This document shows positions 1 through 5,394 of a stretch of 6,262 bases of DNA, piece by piece. How positions within the stretch are numbered: the first letter of the stretch is position 1; every line of letters begins with the position of its first letter. Location of the stretch: the NCBI RefSeq assembly GCF_004358205.1, contig NZ_SMYO01000056.1, positions 1-6,262 on the forward strand. The letters run 5' to 3'. The notes below the pieces were generated by a model. The model saw nothing but the letters and a program-made list of their open reading frames with translations. It made no database searches and was not told the DNA's origin. A program made the position numbers and the translations under genes. This DNA comes from Bacillus salipaludis. GTDB lineage: Bacteria > Bacillota > Bacilli > Bacillales_B > DSM-18226.

Positions 1-146
1 AACAAAAGAAAAACTCACAAAATGGGGATTAAAAGATATATCCCAACTTTATGAGTTACGATACTTAAAAGATTGAACCGCCGTATACGGAACCGTACGT
101 ACGGTGGTGTGAGAGGTCGGGGATTAAATTTCCCCTCCTACTCTAT
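1..146 (+). mobile_element. Group II intron, 3' end (domains V and VI)
   Basis: Catalytic 3' end of a self-splicing retroelement whose body lies left of the window. Domain V folds at 77-108: a 9-bp lower stem (77-85 with 100-108), the two-base CG bulge at 98-99, and an upper hairpin (86-89 with 94-97, loop GAAC). The triad sits in the CGC form at 79-81, paired with GUG, which fits the bacterial class C (IIC) type better than the AGC form of IIA/IIB. Domain VI is at 111-143: GAG/CTC and AGG/CCT stems with A140 left unpaired between them as the expected branch-point adenosine, then a GGGGA/TCCCC upper stem. The intron should end with the usual AY at 145-146, so the 3' exon begins at 147. The fold is read by eye. 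The class assignment is less sure than the intron call. Confidence 0.87.
2..76 (+). CDS. ltrA: Group II intron reverse transcriptase/maturase, C-terminal end (partial)
   Basis: Only the last 24 codons are in the window, open from the left edge to TGA at 74-76. The residues KWGLKDISQLYELRYLKD resemble the tail of LtrA-type intron-encoded proteins, which reverse transcribe the intron and help it splice. The stop codon overlaps the base of domain V, which is where these ORFs normally end, since the gene sits in domain IV. The alternative is that this is only intron RNA sequence that happens to be open. Position and residue character favour the maturase tail, but 24 residues are too few to be certain, and nothing shows whether the upstream gene is intact. 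Confidence 0.65.
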   Translation, partial: TKEKLTKWGLKDISQLYELRYLKD

Positions 147-188
147 TGTACTAAAGGGGAGTTGAAGAGTGTTGTTTCACTTGTGTTC

Positions 189-208
189 AACAATCGGGCC
201 ATATTGTT
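189..208 (+). repeat. Short inverted repeat just downstream of the intron
   Basis: AACAAT (189-194) and ATTGTT (203-208) can pair around the eight-base loop CGGGCCAT. There is no T-run after it, so it is not an obvious terminator. It lies in the 3' exon flank of the intron, in a stretch (147-255) with no convincing gene. Function unknown. Confidence 0.3.
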
Positions 209-255
209 TAGAAATGTATTGGATATTATGAAAAAAAGAAGGGAAAAGGTGCTTG

Positions 256-735
256 TCATGGCTCGGCACTTATTTGGGAATTTGGGTCAGAATTCGACTT
301 TACTAAGGGATTTATCTTTTCGTGATTTAGCATCTTTTTCATTTTATTATTAACAAATTGAATAATTTTTCCTGAACACAAGGAGATGATAAGCGTTCCT
401 AAACCAATTGGCCCGCCAAGGAAAAAACCTATTAAGGTGCCAATGAGTTCCTCAACAATTCGGGAAACATTTAAACTCCAATGAAAGCGATGCTGTAAAG
501 CTAACATAAGCCCATCGACCGGAGATTTAGGAAATTTTGCTTCAATATAGATTCCGACGCCGACTCCAATTCCCAGCGTTCCAAGCAGAAAGAACAGCCA
601 CCGGATTTCCCAGGAAGATGCGATTTTCAGATGATCAAATAGGAGATACATCCAGATATCTAAAAAAATACTACGGATAGCAAGCATTGAACCATATTGG
701 AACCTTTTCCTTTCGATAATTTTTGTGGCCAACAC
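256..735 (-). pseudogene. yczE: YczE/YitT-like integral membrane protein, N-terminally truncated
   Basis: About 159 codons on the minus strand. The pattern SPVDGLMLAL (residues 71-80), then a helix containing EELIGTLIGFFLGGP (95-109), then IGLGTLIISL and IIQFV, is that of the YczE family of Bacillus membrane proteins, usually somewhat over 200 residues. Hydrophobic segments lie at about 17-35, 45-64, 95-120 and possibly a further one. The first helices of the family are missing. The frame opens at 756 after a stop, and the only nearby start is GTG at 735 with no ribosome site, so the 5' end looks lost. Plus-strand sequence right of about 736 belongs to another broken gene, so the junction is a rearrangement point. 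The tail after about residue 135 is polar and may be read-through. Family function is unclear. The family call is from memory of the motif pattern. Confidence 0.6.
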
Positions 736-942
736 GATCAGTTTTTCTATAATTTAGATTATAATGGTAAGAAAATTAAATACACATACGATGATTCACA
801 AGATAGTTATGGAGGGGATGGAATAAAAAATGCTACTTGTTCTAATTTAGAAAGTAAAAATAGTGAAAATGGAGTGGAGTATCATTTAAGTAAATGTTCC
901 TCAGATGTCGGCAATCCCTTTATTTTGCGAGTTCCTGAGTAA
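736..942 (+). pseudogene. 3' end of a small secreted/lipoprotein-like gene (DUF4362-like)
   Basis: An open frame ending at TAA 940-942 reads YNLDYNGKKIKYTYDDSQDS, then a Gly-rich turn, TCSNLE, and later SKCSSDVGNPF. The short beta-strand-like pieces and two cysteines (TC and KC) resemble the C-terminal part of small Bacillus extracytoplasmic proteins annotated DUF4362. That assignment is from memory and tentative. No credible start exists: the frame runs left into sequence antisense to the yczE-like fragment, where only a TTG at 697 with no ribosome site could serve. The N-terminal half, including any signal peptide, is therefore missing, cut at about 720-745 where both fragments meet. Confidence 0.45.
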
Positions 943-1065
943 TTCAGCTAATAATAACACTTAATAAATATATTTTTTACGAATGTATACTGTACTTTAA
1001 CAATGAATTGCCCATTTTTTTGCTTAACAAGCAGTTTATGAACCATTGTACTTATAGTAACGGGT

Positions 1066-1096
1066 GCGTTGATCCAAGATGGATTAACGCCTTTTT
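1066..1096 (+). terminator. Rho-independent terminator
   Basis: A 10-bp stem, GCGTTGATCC (1066-1075) with GGATTAACGC (1081-1090), has one G-T wobble and the loop AAGAT. It is followed by C and five Ts (1092-1096). It lies about 120 bases after the DUF4362-like remnant and could once have ended that transcript. Confidence 0.7.
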
Positions 1097-1126
1097 GTGT
1101 TGAAGTTACTAAGCTAAAGGGAGGTA

Positions 1127-1273
1127 ATGTGGAATAAGAAAGTAGTCATTTTCTTACTAGGTAGTAGACGTATTAAGTGTTATAAGGAGTTTAATGATGG
1201 ATGGATCTTAACAATGGGAAGAAAAGTAAATAAACCAAAGAGGAAAAAACTTTTGGAAGTCGATAATCAATAG
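1127..1273 (+). CDS. Short ORF, 48 residues, unrecognised (doubtful)
   Basis: ATG at 1127 to TAG at 1271-1273. The product begins MWNKKVVIFLLGSRRIKCYK and ends in a basic stretch (GRKVNKPKRKKLLEVDNQ). The purine-rich AAAGGGAGG at 1117-1124 is only two bases from the ATG, closer than a normal ribosome site. A later internal ATG has no site either. It follows a terminator and no promoter is clear. It could be a real small basic protein, or the broken end of a gene lost from this decayed stretch. I do not recognise the family. Confidence 0.2.
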   Translation: MWNKKVVIFLLGSRRIKCYKEFNDGWILTMGRKVNKPKRKKLLEVDNQ

Positions 1274-1629
1274 ACGATTGACCAACCTGTACAACAAAAA
1301 ACTCCCTAAAACCCTAATTGTGGAAATAGGGGAACAAGATGTGCGGCTTAAGAAAATTAATGTATAACATACGGTTCAGTTCCTAAACCCACCATTAAAT
1401 CGGTCAAATATGAAAAAGTTTAACATTTATTCTTTTTGCATTTTTTTTATCGGCAAAGATAGCGATAAAGGTACCAGACAAGATGGTCATCCATAAAAGG
1501 AGGTCCATTTCTTTCAACTCCCATCGTTAGTTTAAATCATAATATACGTACGCTAATGGTAAAGGATTCCAAAAATTTACTGCACAAATATACTACGCAT
1601 TCAAATAACATCTAATAGCTACTTTGTGA
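1274..1629. other. AT-rich intergenic stretch with no clear gene
   Basis: Both strands carry frequent stops. The visible structure is a small hairpin, CCCTA (1312-1316) with TAGGG (1327-1331), and one very short minus-strand ORF described separately. No tRNA, rRNA or CRISPR pattern is seen. It looks like decayed sequence between the left-hand fragments and the marR unit. Confidence 0.5.
1404..1508 (-). CDS. 34-residue hydrophobic peptide ORF (doubtful)
   Basis: Minus-strand ATG at 1508-1506 to TGA at 1406-1404. The peptide starts MDLLLWMTILSGTFIAIFAD and ends with a Lys/Arg-rich tail, so it is one membrane helix followed by a positive end. GGGAG lies nine bases before the ATG on that strand, a usable ribosome site. 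The plan (short helix plus basic tail) is like bacterial type I toxins and small membrane peptides, but I see no sequence match to a known one and no antisense RNA promoter I could defend. A chance ORF in AT-rich DNA is quite possible. Confidence 0.22.
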   Translation of the reverse strand: MDLLLWMTILSGTFIAIFADKKNAKRINVKLFHI

Positions 1630-1782
1630 AAGAATGTATTTAAAGTAACAGTTGAAAGAGTTGAAGATGGAATCACTACAGGCGGTCTTTTAAGAATTTA
1701 CAACTATAAACCAAGTTTTCTTATATCTGCAGGAAGTTACAACTATTGCAAAAATACAAAAGTTTTGTTATACCAGTTATAG
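1630..1782 (+). pseudogene. Start-less open frame, possible gene remnant
   Basis: After TGA at 1627-1629 the frame stays open for 50 codons to TAG at 1780-1782. It reads in part KVTVERVEDGITTGGLLRIY and ends YCKNTKVLLYQL. The residue mix looks protein-like, yet there is no ATG, GTG or TTG near the beginning with a ribosome site. The end overlaps the region where the marR promoter must lie. I do not recognise it. It may be the last exposed piece of a deleted gene, or chance. Confidence 0.15.
1746..1774 (+). promoter_or_regulatory. Likely marR promoter with a palindrome in its spacer
   Basis: TTGCAA (1746-1751), a 17-base spacer and TATACC (1769-1774) make a plausible SigA-type promoter, which would start transcription near 1781. 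The perfect palindrome ACAAAA-G-TTTTGT (1756-1768) fills most of the spacer, a position where a bound repressor would block polymerase. ATACAA half-sites, like those in the palindromes downstream of marR, occur at 1754-1759 and 1784-1789. Autoregulation is therefore likely but inferred. An alternative -10 is TACAAT at 1785-1790. Confidence 0.5.
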
Positions 1783-1806
1783 AATACAATAAACAGGTGA
1801 TAAAAA

Positions 1807-2238
1807 ATGAGTCAGGAAATATTTGGAGAATTCTTATTGTCTATAATTAAAATGTCGGGTGTACTCGGTGGTGATAAGTCTTTTGTTGAAGGGCTGACCC
1901 CAAAACAATTACATCTTTTAATGGAAATAGGTTCCAATACGTACCGTCACGGAGATTTGGCTGGCATACTTGGTGTGGATCCTTCCACGTTGACAAGGAC
2001 ACTGGATCCACTTGTGAAATCTGGCCTGGTGGAAAGGCAACACAACCTGGACAATAGAAGGGAAGTACTTATCAAGCTTACCGGAAAAGGCTTGGAAACA
2101 GTAGCGAATGCTCATGAGAAACATCATCAGTTGTTTGCGGACATTTTAAAACAAGTTCCAGAAAACAAGCGAAAGCAAGTAGATGAAAGTCTGTCTATAT
2201 TGTTGGAGATTATCAAGAAGACAAACGTTAAGCATTAA
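1807..2238 (+). CDS. MarR-family winged-helix transcriptional regulator
   Basis: A 143-residue protein, the normal MarR length. MarR proteins are dimers that usually repress nearby genes and let go when they bind a small ligand or are oxidised. The winged helix is clear: HGDLAGILGV (48-57) leads to the recognition helix STLTRTLDPLVKSGL (60-74), and the wing carries DNRR (82-85) before KLTGKG (90-95). The flanking helices at about 1-20 and 97-138 would form the dimer interface. There are no cysteines, so thiol oxidation is unlikely and ligand binding is the better guess. ATG at 1807 is preceded by AGGTGA at a good distance. The gene ends in its own strong terminator, and the next gene is read from a separate promoter carrying two palindromes, so it probably controls that gene as well as itself. 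The specific subfamily is not recognised. Confidence 0.92.
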   Translation: MSQEIFGEFLLSIIKMSGVLGGDKSFVEGLTPKQLHLLMEIGSNTYRHGDLAGILGVDPSTLTRTLDPLVKSGLVERQHNLDNRREVLIKLTGKGLETVANAHEKHHQLFADILKQVPENKRKQVDESLSILLEIIKKTNVKH

Positions 2239-2245
2239 AAAATAG

Positions 2246-2296
2246 AACGGCTGCCTGGATATTAAACGGAAGTTTAATTTTCAGGCAGCCGTTTTT
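2246..2296 (+). terminator. Strong rho-independent terminator after marR
   Basis: A perfect 11-bp GC-rich stem (ACGGCTGCCTG 2247-2257 with CAGGCAGCCGT 2282-2292) is extended by an inner ATTAAAC/GTTTAAT stem (2261-2267 with 2272-2278) capped by a GGAA tetraloop, and followed by Ts to 2296. It separates marR transcription from the DJ-1 gene. Confidence 0.93.
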
Positions 2297-2307
2297 ATAT
2301 AAAATAT

Positions 2308-2321
2308 TTGTATAAATACAA
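2308..2321. promoter_or_regulatory. Operator-like palindrome O1
   Basis: TTGTAT-AA-ATACAA lies 10 bases before the -35 box of the next gene. It is part of a roughly 30-base direct repeat (2305-2335 and 2356-2385) that also shares the AATTGA-TATT tail. Size, symmetry and position next to marR fit a MarR binding site. This is inferred, not shown. Confidence 0.6.
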
Positions 2322-2331
2322 CAATTGAGTA

Positions 2332-2359
2332 TTGACAATGGATAAAAATGTTTTATATT
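2332..2359 (+). promoter_or_regulatory. Promoter of the DJ-1 gene
   Basis: Consensus -35 TTGACA (2332-2337), a 16-base spacer and -10 TATATT (2354-2359) predict a start near 2366, inside palindrome O2. The resulting leader is about 190 bases. A second possible promoter inside that leader is TTGCTT (2472-2477), 17 bases, TATAGA (2495-2500). The leader shows no convincing riboswitch fold or coding frame. Confidence 0.7.
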
Positions 2360-2372
2360 TGTATATATACAA
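2359..2372. promoter_or_regulatory. Operator-like palindrome O2
   Basis: TTGTATATATACAA is a perfect 14-base palindrome that touches the -10 box and covers the expected start point. Its centre is 51 bases from that of O1, close to five helical turns, so two dimers would sit on the same face of the DNA around the promoter. Occupation would be expected to repress. Confidence 0.62.
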
Positions 2373-2556
2373 TAATTGATATTAAGCAATTAAATGAAGG
2401 ATCTTGGTAATAAAATCAACAGCAATAAATTTGATCTAATCTGGCGATGTTTCTGGAAAATCTGAATCATATTGCTTGCAAAGGCAGGTGTTTATATAGA
2501 TCGGGTAGTTTTTTTTAGTGAAAAAATAAAAAAATAGTAACCAGAGGAGAATCAAA

Positions 2557-3918
2557 ATGAAGTTATTATTACGTGTAGTTGTCTATGCAATGACGTTCTT
2601 TATATTTTTTGGAGGGATTGGGGTGTATGGATATATTCACACCAATCAGGAATATTGGAATCCTACTCGACAAACACCAATCCCTGCTCTACATCGCGTG
2701 AGTGTGCCGGAATATAATCCCCAAAAACCAACAGTAGCTGTGATCTTATCCAATTCGACCACCGAAGTGTTTGATTTTATGGTTCCTTATGAATTGTTTG
2801 CGATGACTGAATCTTATAACGTGTATGCTGTTGCTCCAGACAAAAATATGAAAACACTCTCTGGGGGATTGGATCTGATTCCGCACTATTCTTTTGATGA
2901 ACTGGATCGATTATTAGGAGGAAGTCCAGACCTTATTGTAATTCCCGCCATGCCTATGGCTGACGAATTAAAGTATAAGCCTGTCCGTGAATGGATTCGA
3001 AAACATTCCGATACAGAATTGTTAAGCATTTGCGCTGGAGGGTTGAATCTGGCGGATACAGGTCTTTTAAAAGGGAAAGAAGCAACAACTGACTGGAAAA
3101 GTTTTGATTATCACGAAGTTAATAAATATCCTGATACAAAGTGGAGAAGGGATTTGCGTTATGTCGTAGACGGGAACATTGTTTCTTCTGCAGCAATTAC
3201 TTCTGGAATCGATGCCGTCCTCTATGTGATTTCAAAGCAATTAGGCGAACCAATGGCGGAGAAAATAGCAAATAAGATCCATTACCCTTCTTATCATTTC
3301 CTGAAAAATCCAAAGGTAGATCCTTATTATGTGGATGAAAGTGAATGGATTTATACGTTCAACACAGCATTCCAATGGCACAAAAAAACCGCAGGAGTAT
3401 GGTTGTATAATGGGATGGATGAGGGGGCACTTACCACCATTTTTGATACTTATGCAAATTCTGGAACAACAAAAATCTACACCGTATCAAATGCCAAGCA
3501 GCCTATCGTTACGAAGTATCACCTTAACTTAGTTAGCCGATATCAGATGTTGAATGTGCCGAAGCTAGATCGATTGTTTGTTCCAGGGGTAGAAGCGAAG
3601 TCTTTAGCTGCAGAGGAAGTTAAGGATTGGAACGGTAACAAAGTGACACCTGAATTTATTCACAGCCGGTACCCAGGTAGATTTATGTTTGATGGTACAC
3701 TCGAAGATTTAGCGAAGCAAGAGGACGTCCTAACTGCTAAATATGGTGCCAAGCGAATAGAATATCGTGCTAAAAATCTAAAATTCCAAGGCAGACCGTT
3801 TGCCTATGAATCTTTCGGGATACCCGTTTTAGTCAGTTTAGCTGCAATACTTACGGCCTACTTTATTGATAGACGATTCATTCGAAAAGAGAAAAGTAGA
3901 AAGGGCGTCAATCATTAG
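2557..3918 (+). CDS. Membrane-anchored DJ-1/PfpI-family protein with a second degenerate domain
   Basis: 453 residues from ATG 2557, with AGAGGAG at a normal distance. Residues 4-26 form a membrane helix or uncleaved signal anchor. Residues 58-250 are a DJ-1/PfpI (class I glutamine-amidotransferase-like) domain: VAVILSN, E79 in the VPYELF helix (candidate acid), PDLIVIPA (124-131), and the nucleophile elbow SICAGG with C159, followed by GLLKGKEATTDW (169-180) and AAITSGIDAVLYVI (212-225). These latter motifs resemble the N-terminal domain of GlxA-type AraC regulators, but there is no HTH here. Residues 278-345 look like the start of a second, weak copy (AGVWLYNGMDEG, later LDRLFVPG), and no cysteine follows: C159 is the only one in the protein. 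Residues 420-437 are a second helix with a basic tail, so the middle is probably outside the cell. DJ-1 relatives include peptidases, chaperones and glyoxalase-like enzymes. Which applies cannot be told. Confidence 0.85.
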   Translation: MKLLLRVVVYAMTFFIFFGGIGVYGYIHTNQEYWNPTRQTPIPALHRVSVPEYNPQKPTVAVILSNSTTEVFDFMVPYELFAMTESYNVYAVAPDKNMKTLSGGLDLIPHYSFDELDRLLGGSPDLIVIPAMPMADELKYKPVREWIRKHSDTELLSICAGGLNLADTGLLKGKEATTDWKSFDYHEVNKYPDTKWRRDLRYVVDGNIVSSAAITSGIDAVLYVISKQLGEPMAEKIANKIHYPSYHFLKNPKVDPYYVDESEWIYTFNTAFQWHKKTAGVWLYNGMDEGALTTIFDTYANSGTTKIYTVSNAKQPIVTKYHLNLVSRYQMLNVPKLDRLFVPGVEAKSLAAEEVKDWNGNKVTPEFIHSRYPGRFMFDGTLEDLAKQEDVLTAKYGAKRIEYRAKNLKFQGRPFAYESFGIPVLVSLAAILTAYFIDRRFIRKEKSRKGVNH

Positions 3919-4033
3919 CATTTTGATCAGTTTAAATCTTCACTTTTTATATATCTTATAGTTGGTAAATTGGTTTTTGTAGAAACTATTTTTAATCTCA
4001 AAGTTTTCCAAAATCTTTTTACGAATAAATACT

Positions 4034-4040
4034 GGGAGGG
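4034..4040 (+). promoter_or_regulatory. Ribosome binding site that fixes the start at 4048
   Basis: GGGAGGG lies seven bases before ATG 4048. An upstream in-frame start at 3970 (TTG) has no such site and would add 26 residues of uneven composition, so 4048 is preferred. Confidence 0.8.
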
Positions 4041-4047
4041 TTATCTT

Positions 4048-4539
4048 ATGAATTTTTTTCTTTTGAATTGGGCAATATTTATTTTTATGGATGGCCTTAT
4101 ATTATCTTTGCCACTTGGAGCGGTATTTTACTTTAAAAATAGTCAACTAAACGATTTTTTTACGAATCCGCGAAAACTTAAAGCGGCACATTTGGATTAT
4201 ATGATGCAAGCATTTTCGATAGGTTTGGTCTTGCTATTAGAATTTACTATGAATATTGAATTTCCACTATATATGGTTATTCCTTTAGCATTTGGAACGT
4301 TTTGTAACCCGTTTATTTTTTTATTAGAAGCCACTCCATTGTATAAAGCAGGAATTAGCAAAATCATTTATCGAATACTTAAGGTCTTAAGCCCTGCATC
4401 CTTATTTTTTGCTTGGATTGCAATGATGATCACATCCTTGCCTGCTTATATTTCTTGGCTGCTGCTATTTTTCGCACTTATGCTTGGATTAGGAATCATA
4501 ACAAATAAAAAGAAACTTGCCATCATTACAAAGGGATGA
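4048..4539 (+). CDS. Small multi-pass membrane protein, resembling hydroxylaminobenzene mutase-type proteins
   Basis: 163 residues with hydrophobic segments at about 5-29, 50-70, 73-94, 115-130 and 134-152, ending in a basic tail. The loop after the first helix reads NPRKLKAAHLDYMMQ (40-54), and a later helix has GTFCNPF (83-89). A helix, then NPR, several residues, H and an acid, then a G-T-x-x-N element, recalls the HabA/HabB hydroxylaminobenzene mutase plan, where membrane proteins of similar size rearrange hydroxylaminobenzene to aminophenol. The match is partial and by eye, so function stays open. It lies 129 bases after the DJ-1 gene with no clear terminator or strong promoter between, so co-transcription is likely. 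Its TGA overlaps the ATG of the frameshifted dehydrogenase remnant. Confidence 0.75.
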   Translation: MNFFLLNWAIFIFMDGLILSLPLGAVFYFKNSQLNDFFTNPRKLKAAHLDYMMQAFSIGLVLLLEFTMNIEFPLYMVIPLAFGTFCNPFIFLLEATPLYKAGISKIIYRILKVLSPASLFFAWIAMMITSLPAYISWLLLFFALMLGLGIITNKKKLAIITKG

Positions 4540-4815
4540 TTGCAAAAGAATATGGTTCAGGATTTTTTAAAACACTGTTGTTCACAGTAGCAAGTAGTAA
4601 ACTTACAGCACTTGAAAAAAAGAATAATGACTCAATATACTATTTTGTTTATGAAACCAAGTGGAGAGCAATTACGAATTATTGCGGAGCTTATAGAGTC
4701 AGGTAAAATGAAACCTGTAATTGATAGAGTTTTTCCTTTTAACGAGGCTCAAAAGGCGATGGAATATGCGGAGTCGGGAAGAGCTAAAGGGAAATTTATT
4801 TTAAAAATCAGATAG
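4536..4815 (+). pseudogene. C-terminal remnant of a quinone-oxidoreductase-type (MDR) dehydrogenase, frameshifted
   Basis: Two overlapping frames give one family sequence. Frame A (4536-4706) reads AKEYGSGFFKTLLFTVASSK and TALEK. Frame B continues LFMKPSGEQLRIIAELIESG, then KPVIDRVFPFNEAQKAMEYA and ESGRAKGKFILKI, to TAG 4813-4815. This is the standard C-terminus of NADPH-dependent zinc-free medium-chain dehydrogenases such as quinone reductases. The frames join smoothly if one A of the A7 run at 4615-4621 is extra, so the lesion is a one-base insertion, or a sequencing error in a homopolymer. Even if repaired, only about 93 of the usual 310-330 residues remain: the catalytic part and the Rossmann GxGxxG motif are absent. 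The remnant starts right at the end of the membrane gene, which suggests a deletion. It is followed at once by repeat hairpin copy 1. Confidence 0.8.
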
Positions 4816-4827
4816 TTTTTCAGGTGC

Positions 4828-4890
4828 TCGAGGGTCAGTCCCCCAGTGGAGTAAAGCGTTACATCAGTGGGGGACTGACCCCGATTTTTT
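4828..4890 (+). repeat. Dispersed hairpin repeat, copy 1, acting as terminator
   Basis: A 14-bp perfect stem (4832-4845 with 4868-4881, GGGTCAGTCCCCCA with its complement) is extended at its base by TCG/CGA with A4831 bulged and inside by a mostly paired TGGAGTAA/TTACATCA stem. It ends in six Ts (4885-4890). It lies 12 bases after the dehydrogenase remnant. It matches copy 2 at 57 of 62 positions. The T-run is on the plus strand only, so termination would be one-way. Confidence 0.88.
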
Positions 4891-4940
4891 GTTTCGTCCT
4901 TCATTTAGGAAAAAAACTCCATACAGAAACAGCGAAGAAA

Positions 4941-5102
4941 ATGCAAAAAGAGATCGATGATTTGTTTGGCCATGTCTATGAAAAATCCGATCCAATGAGA
5001 CTGACTCCTGGTGAAGTTTATATTATGTTAGAGTGGATAGATGACTTAAAGCAAATAATTAAGGATATAGATGAGGCGTATGAATTAAGGCTTCAGAAGT
5101 AG
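4941..5102 (+). CDS. Small charged ORF, 53 residues, probably a gene remnant
   Basis: Open from ATG 4941 to TAG 5100-5102. The sequence begins MQKEIDDLFGHVYEKSDPMR, includes LTPGEVYIMLEWIDD, and ends in an amphipathic Lys/Glu/Asp-rich helix. Composition and helix pattern look like real protein. The frame is open further left (KKLHTETAKK) through the hairpin repeat, but the only earlier start there (GTG 4824) lies before the hairpin stem and would encode the repeat, so it is rejected. ATG 4941 has only a weak purine stretch before it. The likeliest history is a gene whose 5' end was replaced when the repeat or a deletion arrived. Family not recognised. Confidence 0.4.
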   Translation: MQKEIDDLFGHVYEKSDPMRLTPGEVYIMLEWIDDLKQIIKDIDEAYELRLQK

Positions 5103-5394
5103 TGCTACTAAATTACTAAATTAAGTTCTGTGGAAATCCCGGTTCGTGTATTTTACGATAGTCACTGGAGCTGTTCGAAAAAGCTTAAACGAAAAACTTT
5201 TTTTAATTATAGATAACTGAAGTGATTCTAGTTTTTTCTAATCTAAATGTACGATTATCACTCAATTGAAAAAAGTATTCATCCAAGAAAATGTACGTAA
5301 AACTCGAATATTTTTAAAAGAAACAGAATACTATTTTGGAAGGATTAAAACGTAAAAGTACGAGCAATCATAACCAAAAGAGGGTGGAAAATAC
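5103..5394. other. Intergenic stretch before the J-domain gene
   Basis: AT-rich, stops in all frames. The only signal seen is a weak one: GAATA (5306-5310), 16 bases, AATACTA (5327-5333), which is near but not equal to forespore SigG/SigF promoter consensus. The ribosome site of the J-domain gene lies at its right end. Confidence 0.4.

Noticed and set aside
162..353. Plus-strand 63-codon frame after the left intron
   Set aside because: Starts at TTG without a ribosome site, and its right part is antisense to the yczE-like fragment; no family-like pattern.
697..735. TTG start for the DUF4362-like frame
   Set aside because: The first 13 codons are antisense to yczE-like codons that look homologous, and there is no ribosome site, so the start is artefactual.
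1918..2127. Minus-strand frame inside marR
   Set aside because: Fully antisense to the clear MarR winged helix; no ribosome site or family.
2394..2465. Short leader ORF (MKDLGNKINS...) in the DJ-1 gene leader
   Set aside because: No ribosome site and no regulatory codon pattern or paired hairpins to suggest attenuation.
3329..3532. Second plus-strand frame inside the DJ-1 gene
   Set aside because: Overlaps a well-supported gene in another frame and lacks protein-like pattern.
4824..4940. GTG start for the charged ORF, encoding the hairpin repeat
   Set aside because: Translation would cross a terminator hairpin and repeat DNA; an unlikely real N-terminus.
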